Source: Siniperca chuatsi (lineage: Eukaryota; Chordata; Actinopteri; Centrarchiformes; Sinipercidae). From it: a DNA stretch of 64,000 bases. The notes below the pieces were generated by a model. The model searched no databases, was not told the DNA's origin, and worked only from the letters and a program-made list of their open reading frames with translations. The translations under genes and the position numbers were made by a program. The stretch covers positions 28,539,501 to 28,603,500 of the forward strand of contig NC_058042.1 of the NCBI RefSeq assembly GCF_020085105.1. The letters are read 5' to 3'. How positions within the stretch are numbered: the first letter of the stretch is position 1; every line of letters starts with the position of its first letter. Positions 34,971 to 47,700 of the stretch are shown here, piece by piece.

Positions 34971-37900
34971 GATCTTTGGCCTCTAAAGTTAGTACAGAGC
35001 AGCCAGAGTCTTTGTTGCTTGTCTTTCTCTCTCATTTGATTTCACTGGTTTCAGTTCAAATGAAAGATCTCCATATAACAAGGCTAGTAACCACTATTTC
35101 AGTGGTATGCAGTTGTGAAATGCTTGTTGCTTTAACTTGGAGGTAATTCATCATGTACTCTGTAAATCCCAGTTTGACTTGTTGGCTTTGCTGTGGATTA
35201 ATTGGTTGTCTGTTAACATCCAGCGTGGCCTGTACTGGATGTAAACTATACAGCTCCTACAGCTGGCTGAAGCTTATCTGTACAGTGTGGAGCTTAGACC
35301 ACACAGATCTGGTAGTGTAGGTCACAGGTTCATGTGCAGCTAGAATGATAATGCAAAAGCGTGTGTGTGAGGGTACTAAAAGGTATTTTACCTCCACATT
35401 CTTGAGATAAGATGAGTTTTATTGATTCCGTGCAGGAAATCTGGCTGTAATGGCAAAGTACAAAGTGTGAGAGAACAGATAAATGATGCAAACAAAATTA
35501 GTGTGTGTCATGCTGGTGATATATTTCTCCATACTAGCCAAACTAAGATTTACAGTAAGAAGGCATGTGTCCAATTTTAGTCCTTCCCAGGTGTCACCAG
35601 TAATTTACAGTCCTGTGCAAAAAGCAGAATACATCTATTGCTAACTATGCCTACTCCTATTTTGATTTACAAAAACAATGCACAAGAAACACATATGCAT
35701 GTGCACAGGGCATATTGTACAGAGGTGGTCACATGGCTCTTTTGTTGTAATTTTTTTACTCAATAAAAATATGTGACTGTGTGCGCCCAATATAAACATT
35801 CCCACTCTCAAGATTATCCTGCTTTCTGCTGGCCGGGGGAAAGTGCTTGTGGTTTGTTTGGCTTTATTGCCTCCTAACTTGGCCAAAAGGGAAAATCGGG
35901 ACATTAGAGGCATTTATCAAACAAAAGGCTGTTTCATTTTCACTACTTCCTTGTGAACCCCTGTTTACCGATTTCACAAACAGATTGTGCTTCACCCTGA
36001 AAAACAATAACATAATCATTTTTGACTTTTAGCACACACTGCACCTGGAACAGAATCCTTCTGGTCTGTTAGGTTAAGATTTAATATAGTATATATACAG
36101 TATATAATAAAAGTACATACATGTCATTTGCAAAAGTAACTCGCAGTAACTACATATTTGATCAGAACTGAGTTAAGAAGATATATAAATCAATGTATTT
36201 AAAATGGACAAGAGAGCTGAAAGAACACATTTTGATTGTAGATACTTATATACTTATAGTTTTCCCCTTACATTCAGTGAGGATTATTCAGAGGGCAGAA
36301 TCTTTACATTTTTACCGGTATTATGTAGGTTCTATGGCAATGACTTTTTGGGGTCAAATAATCGGCCTAAAAAGGCATAAAATGAAGGCATCACAACCTT
36401 TCTATTGGTTTGCCGTCCAGCCTGAAAACTTTTTAAACATTTTCTAAACCCTTTTTTCTCAACTTCACTGCTTCTATAGTTACTGCTCTCTACATTTGTA
36501 GGGCAGTATAGTAACTAATTACAAGAAATGTTTTAAAAAGTAATTGGTAAATAGTTTTTTTTGTGTACACAGGGGATTACTACAGCGTTATCACTTCAGG
36601 CAATGCTTGGCAGACGCACAGATGGCTGAGAGCATGTATCGTAATTATAGAGAGATCCTAGAATGTCCATGTTTGTGTGGTCTTGGTCTGCAGATCCATC
36701 ATTTCCAGATGTTCTGTACCTTTTGGGTGTTGAGTTCACATAGGAGGATTGTTTGGTTTTTTTTGGTGCCTCAAGGACTCATCTTTTCAGCCTGTCTTTC
36801 TTAATTAAATGGTAGATAACCCTGATAAAGTGTGCCTTATCATTGCTGCACCTTACCTGGTCGATTAAACAAGTTGGCAGATGTTGATATTTGATCATCT
36901 CATTTATTGCTGCCTTATCTACAGAAAGTAATAGGCTGAAATACCAAGACAGGTTAGAAATAATAGGAATTCAAATTTCCATAATCAAAATCTTACCTTT
37001 TCATTAAAAGCTTTGTACCTTTACCACAAGGGATATCTGTTACCATCATAATAAGCCAATGGAGAATTATCTGTATGCATGTAAAGTCTAAAAACAGATG
37101 CCTACACACAAGATTGGCATAGACTGGGTGTAGCTTCAGTCAGCTAAGGTAAAAATATAGATTCCTGTAACAAAGGGCATCTTATGTTTATCTGCAGCCT
37201 CTCACTATCATAAAAGTGTTATAGATTACTATTCCAGTGTACCATTAGTTGTAGATTAACCATCAATTTAGTTATTCCTAATCGTAGTTTATTACACACA
37301 CGTGTGTGAAGGGAAGACTGTGTGTTTTCTCTGTTTACCAAAGAATTACCTCTTTGTAATAAGGCATACATTATAAGGGATTTTTAAGTTGTAGCTAAAG
37401 CCTTTATTAATGTTAGGTTAATACATAGTAAGCCATTAATATTGCAATGTTTGGATTGACATACTGTAAATAATCAATTTGGCTGGTATATATGTTCCTC
37501 CAGCCAAACATACATTGTTTTTAGCTCTTCATATCATCACAAAGACCGGTTACATTCTACAAAGGAGTTGCAGCGCATCCTGACCAAAATCTATTTATTA
37601 GCAACTTATTAACTGTTTACAACTGCAGTACTGATGATTTATTAGGAAGTCAGAAAGCCATGAGCCATTAATCATTAACTAGCATTTATGACTGCAGGTG
37701 TAATAGCTTATTAGAAAGTAAGTCATTACTAAAAGGTCAAGTGTTTCACACATTAGGTCTGCAATTGTAAATATTATTAAATCATTAATAGGAATGTGAG
37801 TTGGGGACTTTCAACAACAGCAACTCATAGTCTATATCAGCAGATAAAGTTTGCTCAGTTGTCATGGAGATGGCTGCTGTCATCATGTGAAGAGTATACA

Positions 37901-40368
37901 ACTTCAGTCATGGGCCAAGGTCAAAAATTAACTTGGACACAAGTTTTTCCACAACAAAATTAGTACATTAAGTTTCAATTACAATCCCCCTATTAAATAT
38001 GCCCTATTAGAAAGTGGTAACAAATATTTAATAGATACTTCTGTACACTAAAAGAATATTATTATCAAACTGTTTTTATAAAGAATATCATAAAATATAT
38101 AAAAGTTATGACAAATGAAATACTCATGGGGAAAAAATGTATTTTATTAACCAAGACAACCATCTGCTTATGAACAGCTGACAGATCTGTCGACATGTGT
38201 TTCTCATTTACTCCCACATGTACAGTATGATGATCAGAGGAAACATCTGTACATCCGCTATCAGATAGGAAGGAAAGGAGGGATGTTACACTAGGACAAA
38301 TTGCATCAGAATTTTGTACTTCAAATGGTGGAAGTAACAAGTGGCAAAGTATGCTTTGAGTTTGCGTTATGTTCTATCATGTATGTCAGTATGCTCTGTA
38401 CCTGCAGATATTACTACAGCTGATCCCTTTGCAGTTACTGATGATGTCAAGTGATTTTGATATACAGTAGATGAGGAGAAAACTGCTGATCTCCCACTAA
38501 AGCCAGCAGAATTATGTCACTGGAAAACTTGTGGTGTAATTATCTGAGAAAGTTTTAGCTACGTTGGGAAGACTTTGTTGGTTAAACTGTTTGTAAGTCT
38601 GAGCCATCAGTTTACCATGACATTTTCTATAACCTTTCATTGATTTTTATTGATGGGGAGGTGAAAATAAGCATTTAACTTGTCATTCTTACATCAGTGT
38701 ACAGTTTCTTTCATCCTTAATAAACTCCAGGCTTCCTGGATACAAACTAAATGGAGGTACTACAGGTTATCCGTTATAGAATTAATAAATATAATTTTAA
38801 TGACTTTCCATTGAAACTGTTACCTTTTCTACATCATGATGAGCATTTATGGTCTAAAGTGTATGAGTTAGGACTACATAAAAATGTTAGACTGCTGGGA
38901 ATAGTAAAGAGTGTCAGGGAAAGATATCTTTCTGCGGTGTGAAAGTTGTCTATGTCCGCAAGAGATATCATAGTTGCTATTTGCAATAATTGCTCAACGC
39001 TCACTATAAAGATTTGTATTTTGAGAACGAGGGAGCACACAATTTGCTACTGAAAGTTGTGAAGGAAACGGTCTGTGGTGATGGTCAGCACGGAGATGCC
39101 AGTAGGCTACGGAGGACCACCCACCAAGAAGACCCGAACTGGAACACTGCTGGACATGTATGAAGAAATGATCGAGTAGAATGTTGACTCGGAACAGGCA
39201 TACACGAGTGAGACAGCATCACAAGTTAGTAAAGCCTAGGTCTACTCCACAGCATGTTTTTCTTAACCTTTAGGATATTTGCATGCTGCATAATGCACAG
39301 AAACTGTGACTATATAGATTATTAGAAGCCACCATTCCCCGAAACTGTAGACGCCTCATCCAAGCCTGTTAAAGTAGGATGAATTTGTTTGAAAATGTTA
39401 TATAAAAATAAATATGATATGTTTTAGATGTAACCTAAGTTGAAGTAGTTATCTTATTTTCCTCAATGAGTGTGTACATTTTGACAGCATTATATTTTAT
39501 GTCTGCGTCTGCCATTCAGCCATCAAGATTGTTTACCCTCAGCATAAACTACAGGTTATGAACTTCTTTTTAAAATACAAAAATGAAATTATTGTTATTG
39601 CATTGGTATAGGCCATGAGAAGCAGGTAATCATCGGTTATCGTATCGGCTGAAAAAAATCTATATCGTGCTTTCCTATTCCCTGACACTCTTTACTATTC
39701 AGTTGTAAATGTTTCCTACATCAGTTGTAAATTTTGCTTATCAAGTCTGTTCGATAATGTCACACTGTGATCTTTGTTCTAATCAAATTGTTCTCTTTCA
39801 ACATTCATTTTGGTATCTCACTATGGGATATGCTCCCTGCGCTATCCCCCAGAAGCTATTTTACACTATGCCAGTCTTGACTGGCAGACAGACGTGGAGG
39901 AGGGAGGAGGGATTTCCTTCTGCTATAATAGCCTGATGTAACATTCTCCCTTCAGTCTTAAACCTCTTCTCCCAGAAGCAACCTCTTAGATGGCAGGTGT
40001 GGCTAATGGGCTAGCAGCAAAGTTCATCCACAGACAGAAGGGAAACGACAGGGAGGTGAAGGGACAGTCAACGAGAGAGAGCGTGCGAGAGAGAGAAACA
40101 GCTGTTTCTCTGCGTCTCCCCGTGCTGATTTTGAGTGATTATTGTGGAAGCTCTGATTAATAAATGTAAATAAATAATGCTTTGTTTGTGATGTGCTCCA
40201 GGCACTGTGACTTTTTCTTTCCCCCTGACCTGCCAGAACAGCACCCTCTCCTGATTTACAAATTAAACACTGCAACCTGTAGGCTATCTAGGCCAATAAT
40301 TTGACGTAGCCTCTGGGAAGACACATCGGAATGATCTAATATGACTTCACTCAAATATTGGTGGGGAC
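34971..40368. other. Intergenic region, mostly without recognisable features
   Basis: This AT-rich DNA has only short open frames and none with a family match. A possible hAT transposase remnant lies near 39080-39240. A tandem-like series of TTATTAA/CATTAAT motifs (about 37380-37800) may be a decayed repeat. No exon of arpin or any other gene was recognised. Confidence 0.6.
39080..39240 (+). mobile_element. Possible hAT-type transposase remnant
   Basis: A frame running through one stop reads PPTKKTRTGTLLDMYEEMIE, stop, NVDSEQAYTSETASQVS. It resembles the linker and acidic segment between the dimerisation and RNase H parts of fish hAT transposases. GTTATCGTATCGGC-type sequence follows at about 39635. 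The resemblance is by eye and short, so the call is tentative. Confidence 0.35.
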
Positions 40369-40404
40369 AATTCTTTCCTCCCAAAATATTGGGAGGAAAG
40401 AATT
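40369..40404. repeat. Perfect 16-bp palindrome with 4-nt loop
   Basis: AATTCTTTCCTCCCAA (40369-40384) is followed after AATA by its exact reverse complement (40389-40404). A 17-bp direct duplication (TTATGAAAACCTATTCC at 40403-40419 and 40420-40436) starts at its right edge. Confidence 0.9.
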
Positions 40405-40436
40405 ATGAAAACCTATTCCTTATGAAAACCTATTCC

Positions 40437-41700
40437 CTTGGTGGTGAAGACAGGGATTACCAAGTGTGGTGAGATCACCAGCGGTAAGCCAAGTGTCAGT
40501 TACGAATAAAAAGTTTTTAAAAAATTTGCAACATTTGAGATTTGCAACATTTACTCCACTGCTCAAAACACTTGATTTAGCGGGTTAGGGCAATTGTGTC
40601 TGTTGGTAATATGGACAAGAATAGAGGTCAAGGAGTGGTGTAATCATTCCACAAGGGGGAGCTGGTGTGAGTGAAGGGTTCGACAGTCTTTGTTGTGGAC
40701 ATAGGGGGGGAAGAGGGTTTAGATAGGCATGTGTGTAATGTAAATAGTCAATCACATGTGGAAGACAGAACAGCGTGCTGCAAATTAGCAGCAAGCATGC
40801 GACTACCTTGCGTGTTCAGGTGAAGACAGTCTCTTCTATACAGAGAGGAGAGCTCACAGAACAGGTCAAAGACGGATAAAATTGCCTTTTGTCAGCTCTG
40901 ACTGCTGACGGGCAGTGTCATTGGTGCCGATGTGTACTATTAGTTTCATAATTGTCGAGAATGAATCCAGGATACTTAGGAATTCTCCCGGATGTCAGGA
41001 GTAGTAGCTCCAGGAAAACAGCACTTGACTGCATTTACAAGTAGTGGGGGGAAGAGAAGAATGGGTGACTGACAGTCTTTAGAAGGGATGAATGTTGTTG
41101 GCCTGAGGAAGTGGCATTTGGACTGGAGTGATTAACCTGCCTGAGTAATCCGCTACACCGGAACAGATTCCGATGCAGCGGCTCTGTCTGAAAGGGTGGG
41201 CAGCCGTGCTGGTTCAGCACAGAGCACCTGGTCATCTGAGGAGGGGAAAGGATCCATTATACCCAGCGCCACAGAACTGTTTCCCCGTTGGATAACTCCA
41301 TTAGGACCTGCGGTGGCAGCGGCAGTGGGAGGTGGGTCAGCCACCACAGCAGCCGGGAAAGCCGTTGCAGCAGGAGTAGTCCCAGCTGGAGCAAGGTCCA
41401 GTTCCACATGGGAAGGAGCAGCATCAGCCATGGGAACAGCATTGGCCACGGGGACATCAGTAGGGTGACCCATGGCATCAGCTGGTAGCATGGCAAAGCA
41501 ATTTAAGAGGTTTATGGACAGAAGTGAGGCAGCTCTGAGTCTTCCCGTCTTGCCATGTCTGACTACCACCTCCAACCAGGTAGCCTGTGAGCTAGGATTG
41601 GAACAGGAGGAGGGCCGGCAACGAGATGATGGGTCCCAGAGGATGGTATCTGAGCCACTTTTTACATTTAGGTAGTCCTTGCAGGGCATAATAATATTAA
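40437..41700 (-). mobile_element. Truncated L2-like LINE: ORF1 with SGNH esterase and start of endonuclease
   Basis: On the minus strand, ORF1 opens near 41689 (178-codon frame with GSDTILWDPSS, then a Pro/Ala-rich stretch). It continues in another frame to an SGNH-type motif VHIGTNDTARQQSELTK near 40940-40890. ORF2 begins near 40535 with LFVTDTWLTAGDLTTLG, a typical start of the LINE endonuclease, and is cut off at about 40437. The rest of the endonuclease, the reverse transcriptase and the 3' end are missing, which is unusual because LINEs usually lose their 5' end; a deletion or later insertion must have removed the 3' half. The Ala/Pro-rich frames on the plus strand here are shadows. Confidence 0.75.
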
Positions 41701-41954
41701 ACCGGTTGTTGGATGTTCACAAAAACTCTGGGGAGGCTTTTCTAGAGTGGAAGTTAGCTGTTAGTTCCATTAGCTGTTAGCCAAGTCAGGAGCTAGTAGA
41801 CCGAAGTACAGGCTGGTGGCTAGCAGGCCGGTACGCACACATTCCACTGTGATTTTCGTGTGATATATCAAAGATACAGCTGTTCATAAGCAGATGGTCT
41901 GTGATATCTCTTTGATTTAAGACAGCTAGACAGCTCAGCAGAGAGACAAAACTC

Positions 41955-43420
41955 TTGGGATGTAAATCATGTGAGCCCTTTATCTTCCCACCAGCTGCAA
42001 AGCCGATGGCCATGGGTGGTATGTGCAGCGGATCTCCAAACCAGACTGCCAGCATAGACCTGCACGAGGCCTGCAAGAGAGCAGCTGCAAAGCCTGGCAT
42101 TGCATGGCCTGAAGTCCTCACTAAGGCCACCATGTATCGCTACGAGGGAAAAAGGCTACCTAAAGTCAAATCCTCTACCAGACAGCTACTGCTGGTTTTT
42201 CCTGAGTCCATGAAGGAGGCGACTTGGTCATGGAGCAATCCACTCTCCGCCAAGAACCCCATCCAGGAAGGGTCGATGTTAGACTGGGTCGACATGGAAG
42301 ACATGCCTCTGGGTTGAACCTCTGTTGGCTGAGGATGACATGTCGACCTCACCCACCCCAGCCCTGTGGGACGAATTGTGTGTCATAAGGACTGTAACCA
42401 GGGGTTACAGGCTGGAGCCTGTAACTTTGCACCACTCCACCCTGATTCAACGGGATATTGCAGTCACAAACTCAGGGAGAGAAAGCTCATATTTTGCAGG
42501 AGAAAATCCCTTTTCTGCAAAACAAGGGAGCTATTTGGATGGTACTGCTAGAGCAGTCCAGGTATTTTCTAGTCCCAAAGAAGGGTGGGAATAAGTTCAG
42601 AATGTTGACACACACAGCTCTGATACGCTTTGTGCATCCAGGCGACTGGTTTACATCCATAGACCTTAAGGACTATTATTTTCACTTCCCTATTTACCCC
42701 CCTCACAAAAAATATCTCAGATTTGCCTTCCAGGGCATAACAAATGAATGAATGAATACATTTATTTGATGACTAAAAAACACACTGCATTGTAGCCATT
42801 ACATACTGATATACAAATATCTGTTGCTCCCGTTCAGCCTTTCATTAAGTCCACGGGTGTTTGTGAAATGCACCGATGCACATAGACGACTGGCTTCTGG
42901 CGGCACAGTCGATCCAGCAAATTCAGGCACACACCAGTCTGCTCACATCACATCTGGCGGCCCTGGATTTCACAATACACTGGGAAAAGTGTTTTGATCC
43001 CAACTCAAAACATTACATTCATAGGCCTGTCTCTAAATTCAATTGTGTTCAAAGCACGTCGGAAAGATCCTGTCAAGGAAAGTTATCACAACAGATGCCT
43101 TTCTAGCGGGCTGGGGAGCCAAGAAGGCAGGACAGTAAATGGCACATAGAGATCACAGATGCATTTGGTTCACATGAACTGCTTAGATCTCCAGGCTGTC
43201 TCACTAGAACTGAAACATTTTCTGCCCTTTCTGAGAGGGCAGCATGTTCTGGTCAGAACGGACAATACCACGGTAGTGTATATCAACAGACAAGGGGGGC
43301 TGCGTTCACGCCATTGGCTGTCTGCCTCGCGAGTTCTCAGTTCTGGCGTGGGCCTGGGCCGCTGCACTGAATGCACCACATGATGGACAGGAGTCACACA
43401 ACATCCTGGTTCTGTCCAAA
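41955..43420 (+). mobile_element. Broken DIRS-type tyrosine-recombinase retrotransposon fragment
   Basis: DIRS elements are retrotransposons that use a tyrosine recombinase rather than an integrase. The first frame (41955-42317) has a gag-like block YEGKRLPKVKSSTRQLLLVFPE and KNPIQEGSMLDW. A second frame holds RT motifs: RYFLVPKKGG (about 42560), GDWFTSIDLKDYYFHFPIYP (about 42640-42700) and YLRFAFQG. The RT palm motif appears as HIDDW at about 42879 (usual form YxDDW). An RNase H stretch VLVRTDNTTVVYINRQGGLR lies at about 43250-43310. Stops and frameshifts separate the parts. About 130 bp of unrelated AT-rich DNA (about 42745-42870) replaces the RT section between FAFQG and HIDDW. No recombinase or methyltransferase part was seen. 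Confidence 0.85.
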
Positions 43421-43479
43421 ATTACGTTTTTACACTTACATGCTTGTTTTGTATGGATTAAACAAATTAAATATTTGTT

Positions 43480-43630
43480 ATTTAGTGAGCTTTAGCGGTG
43501 CTGGTAGGCAGATTTTGTTACTGTTGGACAGAGCCAAGCTAACTGTTTCCCCCTCTAGTCTTTGTGATAAGCTTTTGACAACAATCATGTTTTGCTTTTG
43601 TTTGTTTTTGTTTCATTTTACATCAACATA
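43480..43630 (-). repeat. Interspersed repeat family B, copy 2 (reversed)
   Basis: The reverse complement of this block contains CAGTTAGCTTGGCTCTGTCCAACAGTAACAAAATCTGCCTACCAGCA, matching family B copies at 32740-32910 and 62110-62330. It abuts the end of the DIRS fragment. Confidence 0.65.
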
Positions 43631-44738
43631 GAGTAGCTCATGAATGGGATGCTTTTGGCAGCCTATTCTCAAAGGGTACATTATAGGAGCCAGGCTGTTG
43701 GCGTAGCTTCATTTGCCGTATAGCCATGAGAATGATATCAATCTTTTTCAACTCTCACAAAGAAAGCGAATAAACTTAATACCCAAAATGTTATATTATA
43801 TTAAACTATTCCTTTAAAGCAAGACTGTCATTTTTGAAAGTAGAAATATCATAATATCCCTCTTGTGGATGAAGTGTTTATATTGAATTGATAAACAACA
43901 AAATACACTCTTGCTAAATTAAATACACCTAAGGGTTTTGCAGTTAGAGCCTTCCTTGTTACAGTATGGTATGACCAGTAGCTTATGGTGTGTTAATGCT
44001 AGGTAATGTTAACAAACTTTAGATAGATATTGTTTAGCATCTATCCGCATATCTATACAGCAATAATTGACAAACGTCAATTTGCTGAGTTTGTCACTAT
44101 ATTTGTTCAGTAACATTTCTAAATTTAAATTTAAAAAATTCTCATTGTATAGCATTATCTGATGATTTTTCTCATGCTGCTGAATGTTCTTCCACATACG
44201 GTTTTGGTTCTATTGATCTTTATTGATTTGTTGTTAGAATTGATCTTCATCACAATTCTGATTGCTGAAGTTGCATGCAGTGATATTTTCTCTTGAATCA
44301 TATGGTGACATTTGGCAGGAAAGATAAGTCATCTTTTTGCTCCCATGTTGTCCAATGTATATAGGATGGTAACAACTGGCAACCTTACTCTACACCACTG
44401 ATCACTGAGAACGTTTCCATGAGCTTCCCTGCGTGGAAGACTTTGCTATGCATGTTATTATACAAGAGTACAGTACAGTACAGTAGTAACAATAAAGTTA
44501 CAATGCCAGTTCTGAACAACATTGATTGTGCACCATTACTTGACAAATACAAATCTAAGAGCTGCTGAGTTGCAGACTAAATAACCAAGGTCTTTCCATT
44601 TCTCCTTAGGTGTTATGAAAATGTCCTTTTTGCCATGTTAATAGCTCAACCATTAACTGAGGAGGGAAGAGACGTGCTGTGCTGGACAAACACAGACTGA
44701 GACCCCTCAGAGTTCTTCTCTGACCTCCTGAGTCAGAC
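43631..44738. other. 5' flank of anpep copy 1
   Basis: AT-rich, with no exon recognised. A possible non-coding leader acceptor (TTTCTCCTTAG at 44600-44610) lies 128 bp before the ATG. A TATATA at 44358-44363 is preceded by CCAAT, but its spacing gives little confidence as a core promoter. Confidence 0.4.
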
Positions 44739-47700
44739 ATGGGGAAAGTCTACCATGTCAATAAAAATGTGGGCCTTGGGATGCTTGTACTGGCGGCCAG
44801 TGCTCTGGCTACGATTATAGCTCTGTCCATTGCCTATGACAAGGAAAGGACCAAGAATCAAGACAAGCCTGGAGATGAAGCAACAGACAGCACCAGCATG
44901 CCTACACCCCCCACCACCTCCTTCACCCCGAAAGAGCCCTGGGACTACTACAGACTTCCGGACTCCCTCGTTCCTGTCTCCTACAATGTGACCCTTTGGC
45001 CCCGGCTGGTGCCTAACGCAGACGGCTTGTACATCTTCACTGGACATTCAGCAGTGATCTTAAGATGTGTGAAGGAAACAGACCTCATCATCATCCACTC
45101 CAATAAGCTGAACCTCACCACCTCCTATGGGCACCTTGCTCAGCTGAGTGGCCTGGGTGAAGCCACTGTGCCTGCTATACAAAAGTCTTGGCTTGTTGTG
45201 AAGACGCAGTATCTGGTTCTTCAGCTACGCAGCAGACTAGCTGTTGGAGCGTCATATGTACTTTACATTGAATTTAAGGGGGAGCTGGCAGATGACCTGG
45301 AAGGCTTCTACAGGAGTGAATACACTGATGATGGTGTGAAAAAGTAAGAAATGACGTAGCATAGCATAATGGTGCACTGTTATTGTGCTCTTGACAGTGA
45401 GAGTTAATTTTCATTTTTTCATTCCAATGTTTCTCTTGGTGGGACTTTGGAGTATCTTTCGCTGGGTAGATGTCTATATTATGTTAATGTTTAACTGGAA
45501 CATTTTGCAGAGTTGTCGCTACCTCGCAGATGCAAGCGACGTATGCCAGGAAAACGTTCCCTTGCTTTGACGAGCCAGCCATGAAAGCCGTCTTCAATAT
45601 CACCATCATCCATGACCGAGACACTGTGGCCCTGTCTAACGGCAGGGAAATTGGTTCGTTTTAGAAACACAAACATTCTCTCCTTTCAAATTTTTGTTAC
45701 ATCTGAATTCTCTGTGGAAACTGGGTCAGTACAAATTGTAAAATCAAATAAGAATAGAAAAACATATTGAAAATAAAACTGTATTTCAATTAATTGCAAT
45801 ACAAAGAACCCAAATGGTTGGTACAAGATATTTAACAGGTTTGTAATAAAAGCGATTTTCAGAGCAAATGACAGAAACATAAACATGTGTTATGTGTGAG
45901 ACAGTTTCGTTGTAAATAATAGCTTGGACATGTTAGAAACTAGATGCTGTAATGCTAACAGAGTGTCAGAGTCTAACTCTTTCCCTCTCTGAACAGACAT
46001 TGCAGACTCTGTCATTGATGGTGTGCCTGTCAAAGTGACTACATTTGAGCCCACAGAAAGAATGTCCACATATCTGCTGGCATTTATTGTCAGTGACTTT
46101 GTTAACATTCAATCAACCCAAAGCAACAGTTTATTGGTAAGAAGTTTTTGTTTGCTGTATCTACTTACATTACTAGTGTGGTCAGCATACAAATGAATTT
46201 GGATCATTAACCAAAAGTAGTTCACTATGACAAGGGTCATGAGGTCACATTATATAGATTATATTCCTGTGAACCCTGAATGCAATAAAAATCTTAGGAC
46301 AAAGAAATTATTTTTTAAAATTCGTTATTGTGGACTGAAAGCTGTCAAATTCTTTGCAGGTTCGAATCTGGGCTCGAAGAAAAGCCATAAATGACAGGCA
46401 GGGTGACTACGCTCTCAACATTACAGGGCCGATCTTTCAGTTCTATGAGCACTACTACAATGCAACGTATCCGCTCTCCAAGTCAGGTAAGTCAAATCTG
46501 CATTAACATGCTTAGGCAAACATTTTCCTGTGAAAGATATATATATATATATGTATCGTAGAAAAGGTTTCAGTCGTAGTCATCTGGACACTGTTTTCAG
46601 AATCAAGACGTTTCGGCTCCCATCCGGAAGTCATTCTCAAAAAAAATTGGACGGGAACTGGAAATTTAAACTACTCTGAGTTACATAAGCCCTGCCCTCA
46701 GGAAGGAATCTGCCTGAGTATCTGTAAATAGCTAGTTTCACCTGAAACTGACCTAATAGTTTCAAGATGGCCCAGTAATCAGTAATCAGGCCTATTGTTC
46801 TCTGGCTGCATCTACTTCATCACTGCTAAGTGCCTGATTAGCATGTGATAGGCGTGACCAAGGTGATAATACACTCTGATAGACTTTGGGCAGATTAAAT
46901 CTCAGACCACCATTTCTGTTCAAAGAGGGTTCTCTTTCTTCACAAAAATGGCTTCCTTGACGCCCGTTCAAACCAACTCTTCTCTCTACTAAGAATCTTC
47001 ACCTCGCTGTCTTCAAATGTGTGGTTTGTAGCTTTTAAATGCAAATGCACGGCGCTCTGTAATCCTGAGTTAGCGTGTCGTCTGTGCTGATAAAGTCTTT
47101 TGTGAAGTGGCTGTTTGGTTTCGCCTATGTACCGTTCTTTGCAGTTTTCCTCACTGAACGGGGCGTCAAGGAAGCCATTTTTGTGAAGAAAGAGAACCCC
47201 TCTTTGAACAGAAATGGTGGTCTGAGATTTAATCTGCCCAAAGTCTATCAGAGTGTATTATCACCTTGGTCACGCCTATCACATGCTAATCAGGCACTTA
47301 GCAGTGATGAAGTAGATGCAGCCAGAGAACAATAGGCCTGATTACTGATTACTGGGCCATCTTGAAACTATTAGGTCAGTTTCAGGTGAAACTAGCTATT
47401 TACAGATACTCAGGCAGATTCCTTCCTGAGGGCAGGGCTTATGTAACTCAGAGTAGTTTAAATTTCCAGTTCCCGTCCAATTTTTCACACAATTGAGAAT
47501 GACTTCCGGATGGGAGCCAAACGTCTTGATTCTGAAAACAGTGTCCAGATGACTACGACTGAAACCTTTTCTACGATAGAACACTCCTGGACGAATGAGG
47601 GACTACACCGTCCTATATATATGTATATATATATATTAATCTCATTTCCTTTATCTCACTTAGGACAGCATTCGGTCTTTCCAGTTAGAAAGAAAAACAT

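Noticed and set aside
38065..38340. Minus-strand frame with VHVGVNE, resembling the SGNH motif of LINE ORF1
   Set aside because: Only one short motif with the Asp replaced, and no neighbouring LINE sequence in order; too weak to call.
41196..41468. Ala/Gly-rich 90-codon open frame on the plus strand
   Set aside because: It is the complement of the Pro/Ala-rich stretch of a LINE ORF1 on the minus strand.
44358..44363. TATATA as a core promoter for anpep copy 1
   Set aside because: It lies about 380 bp before the ATG with CCAAT directly adjacent, which is not normal promoter spacing; a non-coding leader intron cannot be excluded.
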